Shown one piece after another: positions 1 through 11,812 of a stretch of DNA of 64,000 nt (position 1 is the stretch's first letter; every line of letters starts with the position of its first letter). Below the pieces are notes generated by a model. That model had not been told where the DNA came from. It was given only the letters and a program-made list of their open reading frames with translations, and did no database searches. The position numbers were made by a program, and so were the translations under genes. Source of the DNA: Perognathus longimembris pacificus (Eukaryota > Chordata > Mammalia > Rodentia > Heteromyidae); the NCBI RefSeq assembly GCF_023159225.1, contig NC_063161.1, positions 74,872,267-74,936,266 of the forward strand, in the 5' to 3' direction.

Positions 1-388
1 GAAGAAGGAGAGACTGTTGCTTTCTTGAGAAGGTTCCGGTGAGCTTGGGAAGAGGAAAGGCCTCCTCTCTGTACTTTTGGACAACCACCAGTGCCTTTCC
101 CTTCGCAGCTGTGCAGTTCCCTGCAGACTCCCCTGGACACCTCGCCTTCAGGCCTTCAGACTCTTGGAGAAGGCCTTTTGCGGGGATCCCAGTTCCCATG
201 TGCATGTTGGTGGCTGGAGTCCTCCTGAGCCCAAGGCCCCAAGGAGCAAGTGCTGTTGTGGTTCTGACATGACACACCTAGAAGGAGGAAAGTCAGAGGC
301 TTCCATCCATGGCCACTGGCCCAGTCCTCACAGGTCTGTGGAGAAGCTGTGTCATGGCAGAGGGCAGGGTGGAGCTGCCCACCTCAGG

Positions 389-866
389 GTGAACAGGAAG
401 CAGGGGGCAGAGGTGGACTGGAAGCAGGGGGGTGGAGGTGGACACGAAGCCGGGGCATAAGTGGACAGGAAGTAGGGAGATGGAGGTGAACAGGAAGCAG
501 GGGGAGGAGGTGAACAGAAAGCAGGGGGCGGAGGTGGACAGGAAGTAGGGAGATGGAGGTGGATAGGAGGCAGGGGCATGGAGGTGGACCGGGAGCATGG
601 AGCAGAGGTGGACAGGAAGCAGGGGGCAGAAGTGGACAGGAAGTAGGGAGATGGAGGTGAACAGGAAGCAGGGGGCGGAGGTGAACAGAAAGCAGGGGGC
701 GGAGGTGGACAGGAAGTAGGGAGATGGAGGTGGATAGGAAGCAGGGGCATGGAGGTGGACTGGGAGCATGGAGCAGAGGTGGACAGGAAGCAGGGGGCAG
801 AAGTGGACAGGAAGCAGGGGGCAGAGGTAGATTGGGTGGAGGTGGACAGGAAGCAGGGGGGTGAGG
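389..866. repeat. GA-rich minisatellite, 19-bp monomer with 171-bp higher-order unit
   Basis: The monomers resemble GAGGTGGACAGGAAGCAGG, about 19 bases each. Marker variants such as GGAAGTAGGGAGATGG recur at 468 and 639, and the corresponding slot falls at 810, giving a 171-base (9 x 19) higher-order period. The minus strand stays open across it because 171 is divisible by 3. Confidence 0.85.
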
Positions 867-1839
867 TACACCATAGCGCTTTGTTCACCTCCAGTAGTGC
901 TGTCAGAGTTTGACTGCATCTGTGATTAGTCTATCAGTTCCCTTTGGTCAGGGCCCTCTGAGGTCAGGGCTCTTAGCATCCAGTGTCCTCTGGAACTCTT
1001 CAGCTGGGCTTTCCCTGGGCTCCTGGGGGCCCCTGCAGTATCCACACCCTCACAGGAGGTGCCCAGACCAGCAGCCTCTCCTGTGTAGTCCTCTCCCGGG
1101 CAGGGACTCTTGCTGTTGAGGGCAGGATAGAGGCTCGCTGCATGGCTTAGTTGTGTCCTGGAGGAGGATGACAGGTGGGGGGGAGGGGGGCTCTTGTTGT
1201 ATCCTGTAGGATGACAGGTAGGGGGAGTATTTAACTTGCTGGGGCTGGGGCAGGAAGGATTAAATTCTTCAAAAGCTAAGGGCAATCTATGGCCTCGCAG
1301 CTTCCCCCCCCCCCCCCCAGGATGTGCGATGCCGTTTTTATGACTTGGGTGAAGCCAGCACAGCATCCCTGCTACCAAGCCTGATTCAGTACCATTGAGC
1401 CGAAGACCTGGAAATCCACCACAGATCAGGCCTTGGGTGTCTGAGTAATTAAAGAACCTCTTTGAGCAGTTAGCATACACTAGAGAACCACAAGTGGCAG
1501 GACAGGTCCATGCGGGGGGAAGGGGGATGGACAGAGAAGGAGGGTGGGGGAGGGCCTTCTACTTTATGTGTGCATGAGAAAGTGGAGCCATGCAGATGGC
1601 TTGGGAGGTAAAGGAGGAGGTGGAGGGGTGAGTTTGGTCCAGACAGGTCATGTGCATATGTGAGCCTGACAAAGTAGAACTCTCTGTACAAATAACGGAT
1701 GCTAGTAAGAAAATGGAAAAAAATAAAAGAGTGGCCCACCAGCAGCCCTTTCTTCTAGTGACCTTTTCAGCAGCCAGCCCTGGATGGGGCACCTGGCGAG
1801 GTAGGATGTGGCTTTCCTCGTGTGCCGGGCTCGGGTCGC

Positions 1840-2396
1840 CTCCCCTGGCACGGGAGTGTCCGGCTCTAATCTAATGGCTCCCTTTCTCACCCTCTCCCCT
1901 GGTCACCCAACCCGCAGGTAAGGCCAGAGTGGAGTGGGGGGCTCAGGAAAGACCTCAGGTGCATGCGGCTGTACGAGATCCCTTGTCCTCCCTCCTTACC
2001 CACGAAGGAAGCCAGGTGCAGACGGATCTCGGAGACGCTTCAAGAGCAAATCTGATTTAATAATGGAGTGGCTAACAGTTGATATAGTAGGGGTGACGAG
2101 AAAAGGGGTGATTGACCAAGAGCTGGCGATAGGCTGGCGAGCTTGTCGTAAGACCCCCTCATGAGCTAACGTCACCTGCATAGCACCACCCCATGGGCAA
2201 AGCCCGTGAAGATGGGGAGCACATGGACTGGCGAGAAAGTTGGGGGGCTGGTCGCAAAGCCAGTTCTTCTGGTTCTGGTTCCAGACCCAGAGAATTGTGG
2301 CCTGCTTCCGCATTCCCCCAGGGCTGGGGGAAGGGCGGCGTCTCGGGAGCGCTCTCCTCTGCCCTTCCCCCTCAAGGCCAAAGCTGAACCCCAACA
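1840..2396 (-). mobile_element. LTR of an endogenous retrovirus, same family as 7199-7711, degraded 5' edge
   Basis: The right end is CCCAACA, the inverted partner of TGTTGGG. Blocks such as CTCCCTTTC, CCCTCTCCCCT and AGAGTGGA align in order with the copy at 7199-7711. On the minus strand it starts TGTTGGGGTTCAG. The left edge is uncertain (about 1820-1850) and no clear target duplication was found. No internal viral genes are present. Confidence 0.55.
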
Positions 2397-3192
2397 CTTG
2401 TGGACTTTATAAACTTCAGGACGTGGGTCTGTAGGGCTGGGAACTCTCCCTGTGTGGCTGAGGCCTTTTAGATGATTTCATTTCTTTGTTTTCCCCCCTC
2501 TAAACAAATTGGGAATGGAAGAATTCAGTCAGCACATTTTCTGTTAATTTCTTTTAACTCCAGAAGATTTTACACATGCACAAAAATAGAACATTATAAT
2601 GAACCCAAATGTACTAATCACTGAAGTGCAACAAATGTCAACATTTTGCCATGTTTCTTTTTCTTTTCTTTCTGTCTCTCTCTCTCTCTCTTTTTTACTG
2701 CTTCTTGGCTTTTAAAAAGCAAATCCCAGACATGTCATTCTGCTTACAAATACTTGTGGGTTCATTGCTAATATAGGAAGTCTTTTTAAACATAATCTTG
2801 ACAGCACTATATACATTTAGCAAAATTTAATATTCAAGTCCTGTATTCTTAAAAATGTGTCTCAAAATTCTGTCATCTTTCCTTGAAGAAAACCGTATGC
2901 TTTTTACAGTTGGCGTGTTCTGTGTGGAACTGAGCCAGGCCTGCCCCGCCCCACCTGGGTTGGTGCAGGTCCATGTTCCCTGAGCGTCTTTAATCCATAT
3001 TTCCCTCACCTCCTCCTTATGCATTCCACGAGGTAGGCAAGCCGTTTGTCCCAGAGAATTTGCACCATCTGGATTTGCCAGATTGATTTCTCTTGGCATC
3101 TTTAACTTGTTATTACCCATTTCTCTAAAATATAATTAGAAATAACTTGATCAAGAAGACTGACTCAACCCAGCCCCCTTCCATCCTTCATG

Positions 3193-3240
3193 TATGTGTA
3201 CGTGTACGTGTGTATGTGTGTGTGTGTGCGCGCGCGTGCA
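3193..3240. repeat. GT/GC-rich microsatellite at SINE tail
   Basis: An alternating GT and GC run directly abuts the 3' end of the minus-oriented composite SINE that starts at 3241. Confidence 0.7.
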
Positions 3241-3460
3241 TGCCAGTCCTGGGGCTTGAACTTGGGGCCTGGGCACTATCCCTAAGCTTTTTTTTCCCCC
3301 TTAAAGCTAGTGCCTTTGAGCCACACCGCCCCGTATGGCTTTTTGGTAGTTAACTGGAGATAAATCTCATGTGCTTTCTTTCCAGGTTGGCTTTGAACCA
3401 CCTCAGATCTCAGCCTCCTGAGTATCCAGGATTACAGGCCTAAGTAATCAGTGGTTGGCC
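3241..3460 (-). mobile_element. Composite B1-like + tRNA-like SINE
   Basis: Read on the minus strand, a B1/7SL-like half (GGCTGAGATCTGAGG, CAAAGCCAACCTGG) is followed by a tRNA-like half with an A-box-like TGGCTCAAAGG and a B-box-like AAGTTCAAGCCCC. It is diverged. Confidence 0.75.
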
Positions 3461-3640
3461 ATCCTTCTTGCCTGTCCTTAGTCTTCCCCCTTCTTCTTTT
3501 CTTTCTGTCTCCCTCACTTTTCCTTCCCTCCCTCCCTCTTCCTCCTTGTCTTCTTTTCTTTGTTCCTTCTCTCCTCTTTCCCTCCTACCTCTCTTCCTTC
3601 TTCCTTCCTTCTCTCTCCTTCCCACCCTCTCTCCTTTCCA
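3461..3640. repeat. CT-rich polypyrimidine tract
   Basis: About 180 bases are almost entirely C and T on the + strand, with CCTT and CTTC units. Confidence 0.8.
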
Positions 3641-4009
3641 GAACACCTAGATGGTTCTATAAACTCCTTCCCTACCCCCCCAGCTGGGTGTCTCTCTGTC
3701 CTGCATCTAGTGCTGCTAGGATTTGGCTGTGGGCTCAGTGCTCTGGCCGGGCTGGTGGATAAAACCTCCTCCACCCTTTGCCCAATTAATGGCCAGAACG
3801 GAAATCTGTCACCTCATTTGCACCTGCAGCATGCGGATTTCTACAAATCCTGCGTTTTTCCACTCCGCATTTACAAGTTGTGACTCTTGGATTAAGGAAC
3901 ACTTTTCCCCTCCAGTGTCCAGGCACTCTACAGTGGGGTTTGGGTGGGAAACTCAAGGAAAGCATGCCGGTCATTCCTCTCACTTAAACATTTTTACAAT
4001 AATGAGGCT

Positions 4010-4023
4010 GTTGTCATGGCAAC
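4010..4023. promoter_or_regulatory. RFX X-box-like palindrome
   Basis: GTTGTCATGGCAAC differs at one base from the symmetric X-box GTTGCCATGGCAAC. It sits in an AT-richer patch (3960-4040) with no repeat signature. Confidence 0.35.
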
Positions 4024-4093
4024 CGCCATAGACGACCAGCAAGGTTGCAGGGGGTGGGTTTCCTTTTCCTGTCAATACTATGGAGTCAGATTT

Positions 4094-4100
4094 ACACACA

Positions 4101-4162
<62 letters not shown>
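4094..4162. repeat. (CA)n microsatellite
   Basis: A CA dinucleotide run of about 69 bases with one interruption. Confidence 0.95.
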
Positions 4163-4164
<2 letters not shown>

Positions 4165-4708
4165 CCCCTCCCCTGCCTGCTCTTCCTCTCCTCTATCCAC
4201 TCTCTCTGTCTGCCATTTTCTGTTGCTCTTGGCCATGGATTTCTGGCCCTTGGTCCAGAGTCTTACGCAGATGGAGCCACCCCTGTGATCCTCACTGTGC
4301 CAGGTGTCTGTCACTAGCATGCTGGTTCTGAGCTTGTCTGCCCTCACTGGGCTCCACAGAGGGCTAGGCTGTGCTGTGTGGGGTGCACGGTGCAGAGCGG
4401 GTATTTTTTCACATACACACCTGCTCAGAGATCCGGCCTGGGGCCGTGGAAGCATCCCTCCACCCCACTCTTAGAATGCATTTCATTTCTTGTGAATTGG
4501 TGAACAGGGCAAATGCATGTTTGGCTTTTGTACAAATTATAAATGATCAACCAGGTCTCCAGTGGGCTTCCCACTCTCCAAGCCTTTGTAGCATTGACAT
4601 CCGTTGATATCATCAGAATTCATTTTAACAAACCCAGGAGGCTTGAAGTGTTAGCTCCATGGTTTTTGTTTTGTTTTGTGTGTGCACATGTGGATGCACC
4701 CAGGTGTG

Positions 4709-4934
4709 TGCCAGTCCTGGGACTTGAACTCAGGGTCTGGGCACTATCTTTGAGGTTTGTGATCAAGGCTGGCACTCTGCCACTTGAGCTACAGCTCTAC
4801 TTCCAGCCTTTTGGTAGTTAACTGGAGGTAATAATGTCATGGACTTTGCTGCCCAGGCTGGCTTTGAACCGTGATCCTCAGGTCTCAGTCTCCTGAGTAG
4901 CTGGGATTGCAGGAATGAGCTACTGGTGCCCAGC
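4709..4934 (-). mobile_element. Composite B1-like + tRNA-like SINE
   Basis: Near full length on the minus strand, from GCTGGGCACCAGTAGCTCA to the B-box-like GAGTTCAAGTCCCAGGACTGG. It abuts the younger IDL-Geo copy at 4945. Confidence 0.8.
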
Positions 4935-4944
4935 TCCCATTGGG

Positions 4945-5154
4945 TTTTTTTTTTTTTTTTTTGGCCAGTCCTGGGCCTTGGACTCAGGGCCTGAGCACTG
5001 TCCCTGGCTTCTTCCCGCTCAAGGCTAGCACTCTGCCACTTGAGCCACAGCGCCGCTTCTGGCCGTTTTCTCTATATGTGGTGCTGGGGAATCGAACCTA
5101 GGGCCTCGTGTATCCGAGGCAGGCACTCATGCCACTAGGCTATATCCCCAGCCC
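4945..5154 (-). mobile_element. IDL-Geo dimeric SINE, young copy
   Basis: On the minus strand the ID/tRNA-Ala-like left half begins GGGGCTGGGGATATAG and has the B-box GGTTCGATTCC. The right half contains GCGCTGTGGCTCAAGTGGC. It ends in a poly(A) tail (T-run at 4945-4962). The target-site duplication CCCATTGGGTTTT is at 4936-4948 and 5155-5167. Confidence 0.9.
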
Positions 5155-7080
5155 CCCATTGGGTTTTAACTTCAATTTTTTTTGAAAGCTACACCACTGT
5201 GCACCTTTGTATCAATAGTGGTCACATCTTCTCCTTGTTCAAACATTGCATTGTCATATTTTATCGTTCGTCTCTAAGGCTTCCTTGTAGACAGGATTCC
5301 TTTTCCTGACACTTATCTGTGGATTTCCTTCTCTGGTCTGTGACATGTCACTTTCTTAAGTCTTCCTATAGAGACTTCACAGTCTGTTTTTTACATTTAG
5401 GTCTGTATCTGTAAGGGCTCTGGATGTAACATGGGAGACCATCTACAAATGAGCAAACCTTTCTGAACTTTACACCAAAAGTCTATTCATAATGAAAGAA
5501 AAATGGATAGCTCAGACTTCACCCAAACTTACCACTCCAGCTCACGGGAACCACCCGTCATTAAGGAGTCGGCAGCCCCACAGATGCAGGGCCTGGCACA
5601 CAGTAGGAGGCCCCAGGGTCAGACCCAGCGCCAGCCCAAGCACCCTGTACTCTTGGCTGGGGCCCAGGCAGGGTCTTGGGAGGCTGCCATCTGCCGGGTC
5701 ACAGTAGGACCCCCAGAGCCTCCCCAGAGGAACAGGGCATAGGGAACAGTCAGATGCCAGTAGTACCCAGGTGGACATTCATTGTAGTTTTGAAAGGATC
5801 TGAGTAACAGACTAGAGTAGAACTGAGCCTGTCTGTCATCTCCAGATATCTTGAGCCCATGGCTCCAGCACTACACAAAAACAATCTCAGGTTATTGTGT
5901 CATCTGCTGTTGTTCCATCACGTCTCAGGGTGCACAGGAATCAGTATGGCCAAGTGTGTGCTTCAGGAAGGGTGAGATCCACTTCAGTGAAGCGTCTGCT
6001 TTTGTCAACACTTTAATATGAAACTGCTTAATATAATCGCACAATCGGTTGTGGGGTAGTACACACTGACCCTCCAGTGGGCGCTGCTGGATTTCTGCTT
6101 AGAAACCACAAATTGTGAAATAGAAAGGTAAGAGCCATGCTGTGGGAAAAATAAAAAGAATTCAGAGTCCTCATATCTTATCCAGATGATTAGAAACACA
6201 AAAAGGCAAAGAAAATAGTAGAAAACAGACCCTCAGCAGGGCACCCAATACAAGGTTCCAGACTCATTGGTATGTTTCTTCAAGGACCCCTGGTTCCTTC
6301 TATCTTGCAATGGCATTTAGAGACCAGAGTCTTATCAGGTAGGGTGCTGAGTCCTGCTGGTTATCCTTAAGCTTCAACAACACTGAAGAAATGCAACTCC
6401 TCACTTCATACTCCAACTCAAGCCTGCCACCACAGGATTACTGGAAATCCAGGTCTTGCTGACATAATTTCTTGCTTCCTTCCCACTACAATATATAAAC
6501 AACAGTTTCAGTAGTAGAGTAGCAGCTAACAAGTTTTCCAGTGAAGGTTAACAATTCTTTGTGGTTTGTTTTGTATCCTGAGTTTATGGTCCACCAGGAA
6601 TGTTGAGTCAAATTTCTGTTATAAAGTTAGGTGAAATCATTTTTCTCTGTGCGGCTGCACCACTTCCTTAGTATATGAGAGTCTGAACAGTCAGATTCAT
6701 TTTATCTTTCCTTTTTACCTAGGTTACAAGTCAGCTTAGTTCACATGCCCTCAGTTTTAGCATTACTTTAGTCAGTGCTGGTGATGCAGGCCCTTCAGAG
6801 CTGAACCATTCCTCCATCCCTGTCTCAGCATTTCCTGACCTGTGCTGTATGGGCTCCCCAGTGCGCCCTAGGTGTTCCTGGATTGCAGGTTGGTTTCTGC
6901 CCAGCAATCATCACTGCTAAAGAAGATACAAACTCACTTGTGTATACATCAGCTCTAGTGAAACCAGAGGGGATAGGGGCATCTGGGCCATAGCTGTGGG
7001 CAAAGTGAAATCCAGTCCTTGTGTGCCAACACTGGCCCTCGGCTGGGCCAAGCTAGTGTGCAGGATTAGCACAGGCCCTG

Positions 7081-7198
7081 TGGTGATGAGGATGACGATA
7101 CTGGTGATGGTGATGATGGTGGTAGGTCATGGTGGTGATGGTGATATTGATGATGATTACAACACTGTGGCCATGATGGTGGTGCTGGTGGTGATGAC
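7081..7198. repeat. Imperfect GATG/GGTGAT trinucleotide-rich repeat
   Basis: GATGGTGATGATGGTGG-type repeats are interrupted by the LTR at 7199 and resume at 7712 (ATGACAATGATGACC). Confidence 0.75.
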
Positions 7199-7711
7199 TG
7201 TTGGGGTTTTTTGTCCCTCCCGGCTCGGACTCTTACTTCTTCCTTTCCACTCTCCCTTTCACGCCCTCTCCCCTAGTCATTCGACCTGCAAATAAGCTAG
7301 AGTGGAACGGGGGAGATAGCTCTGGCCTGGCGCGCACGTGGTCTGCTGCAGATATGTGCTCGCCTCCTTACGCTAGAAGTCTGGCGTACATATGCAACGG
7401 GGCTGGCTTCTTAGAGCGAACTAACTTTATTGAGACAAGGACAAGGGGAGATGATTCCGAGGGAGGGGTTTGGCCAGGATGTCGATAGGGATAGGCTGAA
7501 AGGTATCACCTGACCCCCAAGGGCTAGCGTCACTCGAGCGCGCCGAACCAGGGTGGGGTTGGTAGGCGCCAGGCTGGCTAGAGGGTTGGGGGCTGTTTGC
7601 CCAACTGGTTTCTCTGGATTCCAATCCAGAGGGGGTAGCAGGGCTGCATTCCCCAGGGCTGGGGGAGGTGCATCAAGCCCCTTCCATCAAGGGGAAAGAT
7701 GGATCCCAACA
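7199..7711 (-). mobile_element. Solo LTR of an endogenous retrovirus
   Basis: The 513-base element has TG..CA ends within inverted TGTTGGG and CCCAACA termini and a 5-base target duplication, ATGAC (7194-7198 and 7712-7716). A CAATAAAG signal occurs on the minus strand, suggesting that orientation. No internal region or second LTR was seen, so it is a recombined solo LTR. Confidence 0.8.
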
Positions 7712-8834
7712 ATGACAATGATGACCATTAGTAGAGCCCAGGGGGAAATCTAAGCATGTCCAGGCATGAGGAAACAAATACCTCATGCCCCTCTCCACTC
7801 CCAGGTCGTTAGAGGTCACCGTAGTGCACAGTCCTGCTGCTGTAGCTGAAGATTGCAGGCCGGGTGACGTGAGAGCTCCTGGCTCCAGGCAGTCGGGAAG
7901 CGTGTGGCGTCCCCTGCTTGGAGTCTGGGAGGCCTCTGGGTCAGGGCCGCGTGAGGGCACCGTGTGGCAGACATGCCAGCAGTCGTTGCTCTACTTCTTC
8001 TTGTGAAGCCAGTGATGCGAGCACAAGGTCCCTGCCCTGTGGGTCATCATGCCCAGGGGGCCTGCCTCCAAATGCCCTAGCTTGTCACTTCGGGGTGAGA
8101 TTGGGAGATCACGAACACCTGGACTGCAGCAATTTGTCAAAGCCAGGTTTACCCCTTGTGTTCTGAGGTGGAGGCAGAGAAGAGAAGTAGCTCATGGAGG
8201 GGTGCAGATGGGAACCCCAAAGACTCTGGAAATGGGAAGATTGTCTGGAGGTGTCCCCTGCCCCCCGACTGAGGGGACAGAGAGCAGCCTGTAAGCAGGG
8301 AGCAAAGGGACTCGAGGAGGGGGCCTGCAGGCCAGCCATGGGGGTGTCGAGGTGTGCAGGGACACACTGAGGGGGCCCACAGGCAGACCATGGCAAGGTG
8401 AGCACAGGGACACACCAAGGGGGGCGGCAAGAAGCAGCTTCACCACCGCAGTCCATGCATTCAGTGAGTTCAGCTCAGGAAAGCAAGCGAGCGGGTGGAC
8501 ATTGAGTGTGGCTGTCTCTGGCTGGGACACACAGACCAGCCCTGAAGAGAGCAAGAGCCTCTTGACTGGCGACAACTGGGCAGGTGTCCTGCGAGGCATG
8601 GTGCCAGCATTTTAGGATTTAGCACCGAGATTCTGTGCAGTCACTCCTGACTCCACTCCACTGATGAGTACATAGGGATAGACAGAAAGCAGACAGTCTT
8701 CCGGGTGTTAACAGCCAGAACACACACAAGAGCCAGGGCCCAGCCCAGACCCTCTGGAGTCTGACGTCCCGTGAGGGTTTTCATCTGCTGTTTGGAATCC
8801 TCATTCTCCCAGAGTGCTTTGTCCCCACCGTCTG

Positions 8835-8848
8835 GTAACCATGGCAAC
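8835..8848. promoter_or_regulatory. RFX X-box consensus match
   Basis: GTAACCATGGCAAC matches the consensus GTNRCC-AT-RGYAAC fully and lies in non-repeat intronic sequence. Confidence 0.4.
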
Positions 8849-8984
8849 GCGGCAGCTCCCCAGGCGTGTGGTGCTGGGATGTTGCTTGCATAGATGCGTG
8901 TCCCACACAGTTCCACTGGCCGTGGGCAGTGTACTCACAGTCCTCCTGCAGACACACGGAGAGACAGGGATGGGACCAGACCCA

Positions 8985-9310
8985 TCCACAGAACTCATAG
9001 ACAAGAGCTGTAGTTATGTAATAAACAGAAAAATGTGTTTGCAGCACCATGAAATTGGATTTCCTCATCCATAAATTGTGTTATATTTATGCCTAAGTTA
9101 TAGTTCAAAGAAGCGCACAGCAATGCTGATATTTTTATAAATGGTGTCTAATGTATTTCTATTAAGGGGAGATATATTCGCTGTGTTGAAATGTGTTATC
9201 GTAATAGCCAAACCATTTACTCTCGCACTGGAAAATTGTGTGCTTTTTCTGTTTGGAATTTCACTTCCCTGCTCCCGGCCCGCCAGATTCTGGTAAATGA
9301 TCGTAGACGT
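8985..9310. other. AT-rich non-repeat island, candidate conserved noncoding element
   Basis: About 300 bases of complex AT-rich sequence with no SINE or LTR signature stand out from GC-rich flanks. It includes several TAAT and TTTAT motifs. Conservation is inferred from texture only. Confidence 0.35.
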
Positions 9311-10959
9311 CTGCAAGGCCCCTGTAGGAGACGTCCATCTGCGTGTACAACTCCAGAAACTCTGTCACTCTCGTTCATCTCCCCGGGACTACAGCACTCG
9401 TCTGATGCTCTGTAAATGTGAGATCGCATTCACGGCATCCTCTCCCATGGGAGTGCATGCCAGGGGCCTGGAAGGGGTGTCCTGATGTCTCTTCAGTCGT
9501 TGCTCAGCTGTCTTAGAAAACAGTGTGCAGCTCGATCCGCCCCGAAAGCTGCTGTGCAGTGAGTGGTGCCAGCCTGTCACGTGTCCTCCCATGGGGAACA
9601 GCCACAGGGTCCCAGTGGCTACCGCAGCCTGGGAGCCCACCGTAGGTAGATGGGGCATGGTTGCTTGGCCTCTGGGGCTCCCTGTCATTGCGTATGCTCT
9701 TGGGGCCTCAGGAGAGACAGTGAGGTCCCAGTGCCCTTTGGGTATTCACCCACCAGGCAGGCCCATGTCCCCCATCTTGGGCCCATTGAGACAGGCTCGC
9801 CTGGGAACCGTCAGCGCAGGAGGCCGGGAACAGTGTCCCTTGGTGCAGGTCCTGAGGATCCGGGGCTGTTCGTGTCTCCCTGGAGGAGGCTGGCTCATTG
9901 CTGACACAGGGACATGGGCTGCATGAGAAGAAACTTGGGCTGTGCACAGCAGGGAATTGGGTTGAGAAACCTAAGGGGGAAGTGATGGGGCCAGGCAGGA
10001 TCTGTGAAGACAAACTCCATAGGAAGATGGGGACTGATGGGGTGCACCTGCTGCCATAGTCTCCATGCAGGCTGCAGCCTCTTCCCGGGCTCTCCTCCAT
10101 GGGGCTGTGTGCTGTGTGGAGCTCCCAGGCTCCCTGGGACGTGAAGGCTGCCTGGCTGTCTGCTGATGGAGCTCCCAGGCTTCCCGTGGTGGCAAAAGGC
10201 CATGGGTGGCCGCACAGCGTCACTTCCTGCTTCACGGAAAAGGGAAGGGCACTCCATTTAGCAGTTCTGTAATTCATTGCCTTCCCTTTTTGAAACCCTA
10301 AGAGCACTGTATGTGCACTGGCGTGGAATGTCCACCATTTCTTTAGACCCAGGAAACGTGGGAAGGTTACAGCTCTGTTTTCCAGGGAGAATTCCTCCCA
10401 TGCTGGGGACTGGGGACCAGTGCCAATTGGCAGCTAAGTCTGGAGCCCGGGGCAAGCTGGACCCTGGCACTGAGGGCTACTGTACTTGGCCAGGGGCCTC
10501 TGCAGGCCCCAGGTGTTTATGTCCCTCTCCCGCCACTTCCTTAAGGTTGGCTCTGTTCTTTCTAAGACAGAACTCATGGCTTTGTTGCCCACCGGACAGG
10601 ACAGGAACACCTGCTCTGGAGGAGACTCACTTCTCTGCTAGTCTGCTACCGTCTAGTCTGGTTGGTTGGTGGGGGTGCTGGCAACGCACCCCAGCAGCCA
10701 TACTTGTGGCTTTTCTCTGGCTTCGGTGGGAGAACTTTACTTCCTGTGTGTTCAGATGCCTTTTCACTCCCAGCCTGGAAGACCTGGGAGACGCCTGTTT
10801 GGAAGGAACCCACTTGACCCACTTTTTATGGCAGAGGTGATATTCTGGCTGGGGTCTGATGGTGCATAAGTCAACCCACCCAAATCAGCAGGAACATGCC
10901 AAGTGGCCAGGGCACTAGAGGTCAGGAAGGGCCTCTCTTAGATCTTCCTCTGGTGTCCC

Positions 10960-11134
10960 AGGGCTGGGCTGGGCCGGGGTGGGCTGGGCCAGGCTGTCTG
11001 GGCTAAGTTGGGCTGGGCTGGGTTGGGCTGGGTTGGGCAGGCTGGGCTGGGCTAGGCTAAGCTAGGTTGGGCTGGGCCAGTCCTAGCTGAGCTGGGTTGG
11101 GCTGGGCTGGGCTAGGCTGGGCTGGGCTGGGCTT
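10960..11134 (+). repeat. GGGCT/GGGTT pentamer tandem repeat, immunoglobulin-switch-like
   Basis: About 175 bases of degenerate GGGCT, GGGTT, GGCTA and GAGCT pentamers, G-rich on the + strand, which is the GALNT17 sense strand. Confidence 0.9.
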
Positions 11135-11313
11135 TGGGCCCAGCAGCTGCAGCTGACTCAGGCAAGGCCCCCTTTGGCCAGCCTTCCACACAGTCTGAGT
11201 AAATCAGTCCACTCCCAATTCACCCCAGACGCTATAGCTTCTAATTTCTCTCGTCCTAAACTCATGATCTTTTCAGGAAGGAATTTAGTGACCATCCCTA
11301 GTTAAAACACACA

Positions 11314-11317
11314 CTCT

Positions 11318-11389
<72 letters not shown>
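11314..11389. repeat. (CT)n microsatellite
   Basis: A CT run of about 75 bases. Confidence 0.95.
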
Positions 11390-11392
<3 letters not shown>

Positions 11393-11452
11393 ACTTTATC
11401 TTTCCAAACTGAAGACTGTGCGAGTCATGCAGTTGGAGGTTAGACTTGGTAG

Positions 11453-11812
11453 TACTGTGGTTTGGTTATCAGTTGTCTCCCACAGAAGCATGTGTTCAGC
11501 TTGGTTCCCCAGAGTTCCACTGTTGAGGTGTCTGTATCCGAGAGGAATGATGCAGTGGCAACGTCAGAGCCAAGCTGAGTGTGCTGACAGGAGCCAAGCC
11601 TGGCTGCAGGACACAGTGACTTGGGGCTTTGGGAAGGGGGCATTGTGTCCCTAGCCACTTCTTCTCTGCATGTCTCTGCTTCCCACCTCATGTGGTGGGC
11701 AGCAGGAAGTTCCACCCCACCCAGGCCAAAGTCACAGAGCCAGACGACCATGACTGAAACTCCAGCACCACAAGACCAACAAATCCTCTGTCTCTGAAGT
11801 CTTTGTGTCAGG
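11453..11812 (+). mobile_element. MaLR-like LTR remnant, sense
   Basis: TACTGTGGTTTGGTTATCAG, GTCTCCCACAGAAGC and the later CCATGACTGAAACTCCAGC occur in the order of known mammalian MaLR-type LTRs. It is old and diverged, with the right edge uncertain. Confidence 0.45.

Noticed and set aside
293..919. 208-codon antisense open frame
   Set aside because: It is produced by a tandem repeat whose 171-base unit is divisible by three. The product is low-complexity Pro/Ser/Leu repeats with no homologue I recognise.
1386..1406. REST/NRSF-like half site (TTCAGTACCA)
   Set aside because: Only the left half resembles the 21-base RE1 consensus; the right half does not.
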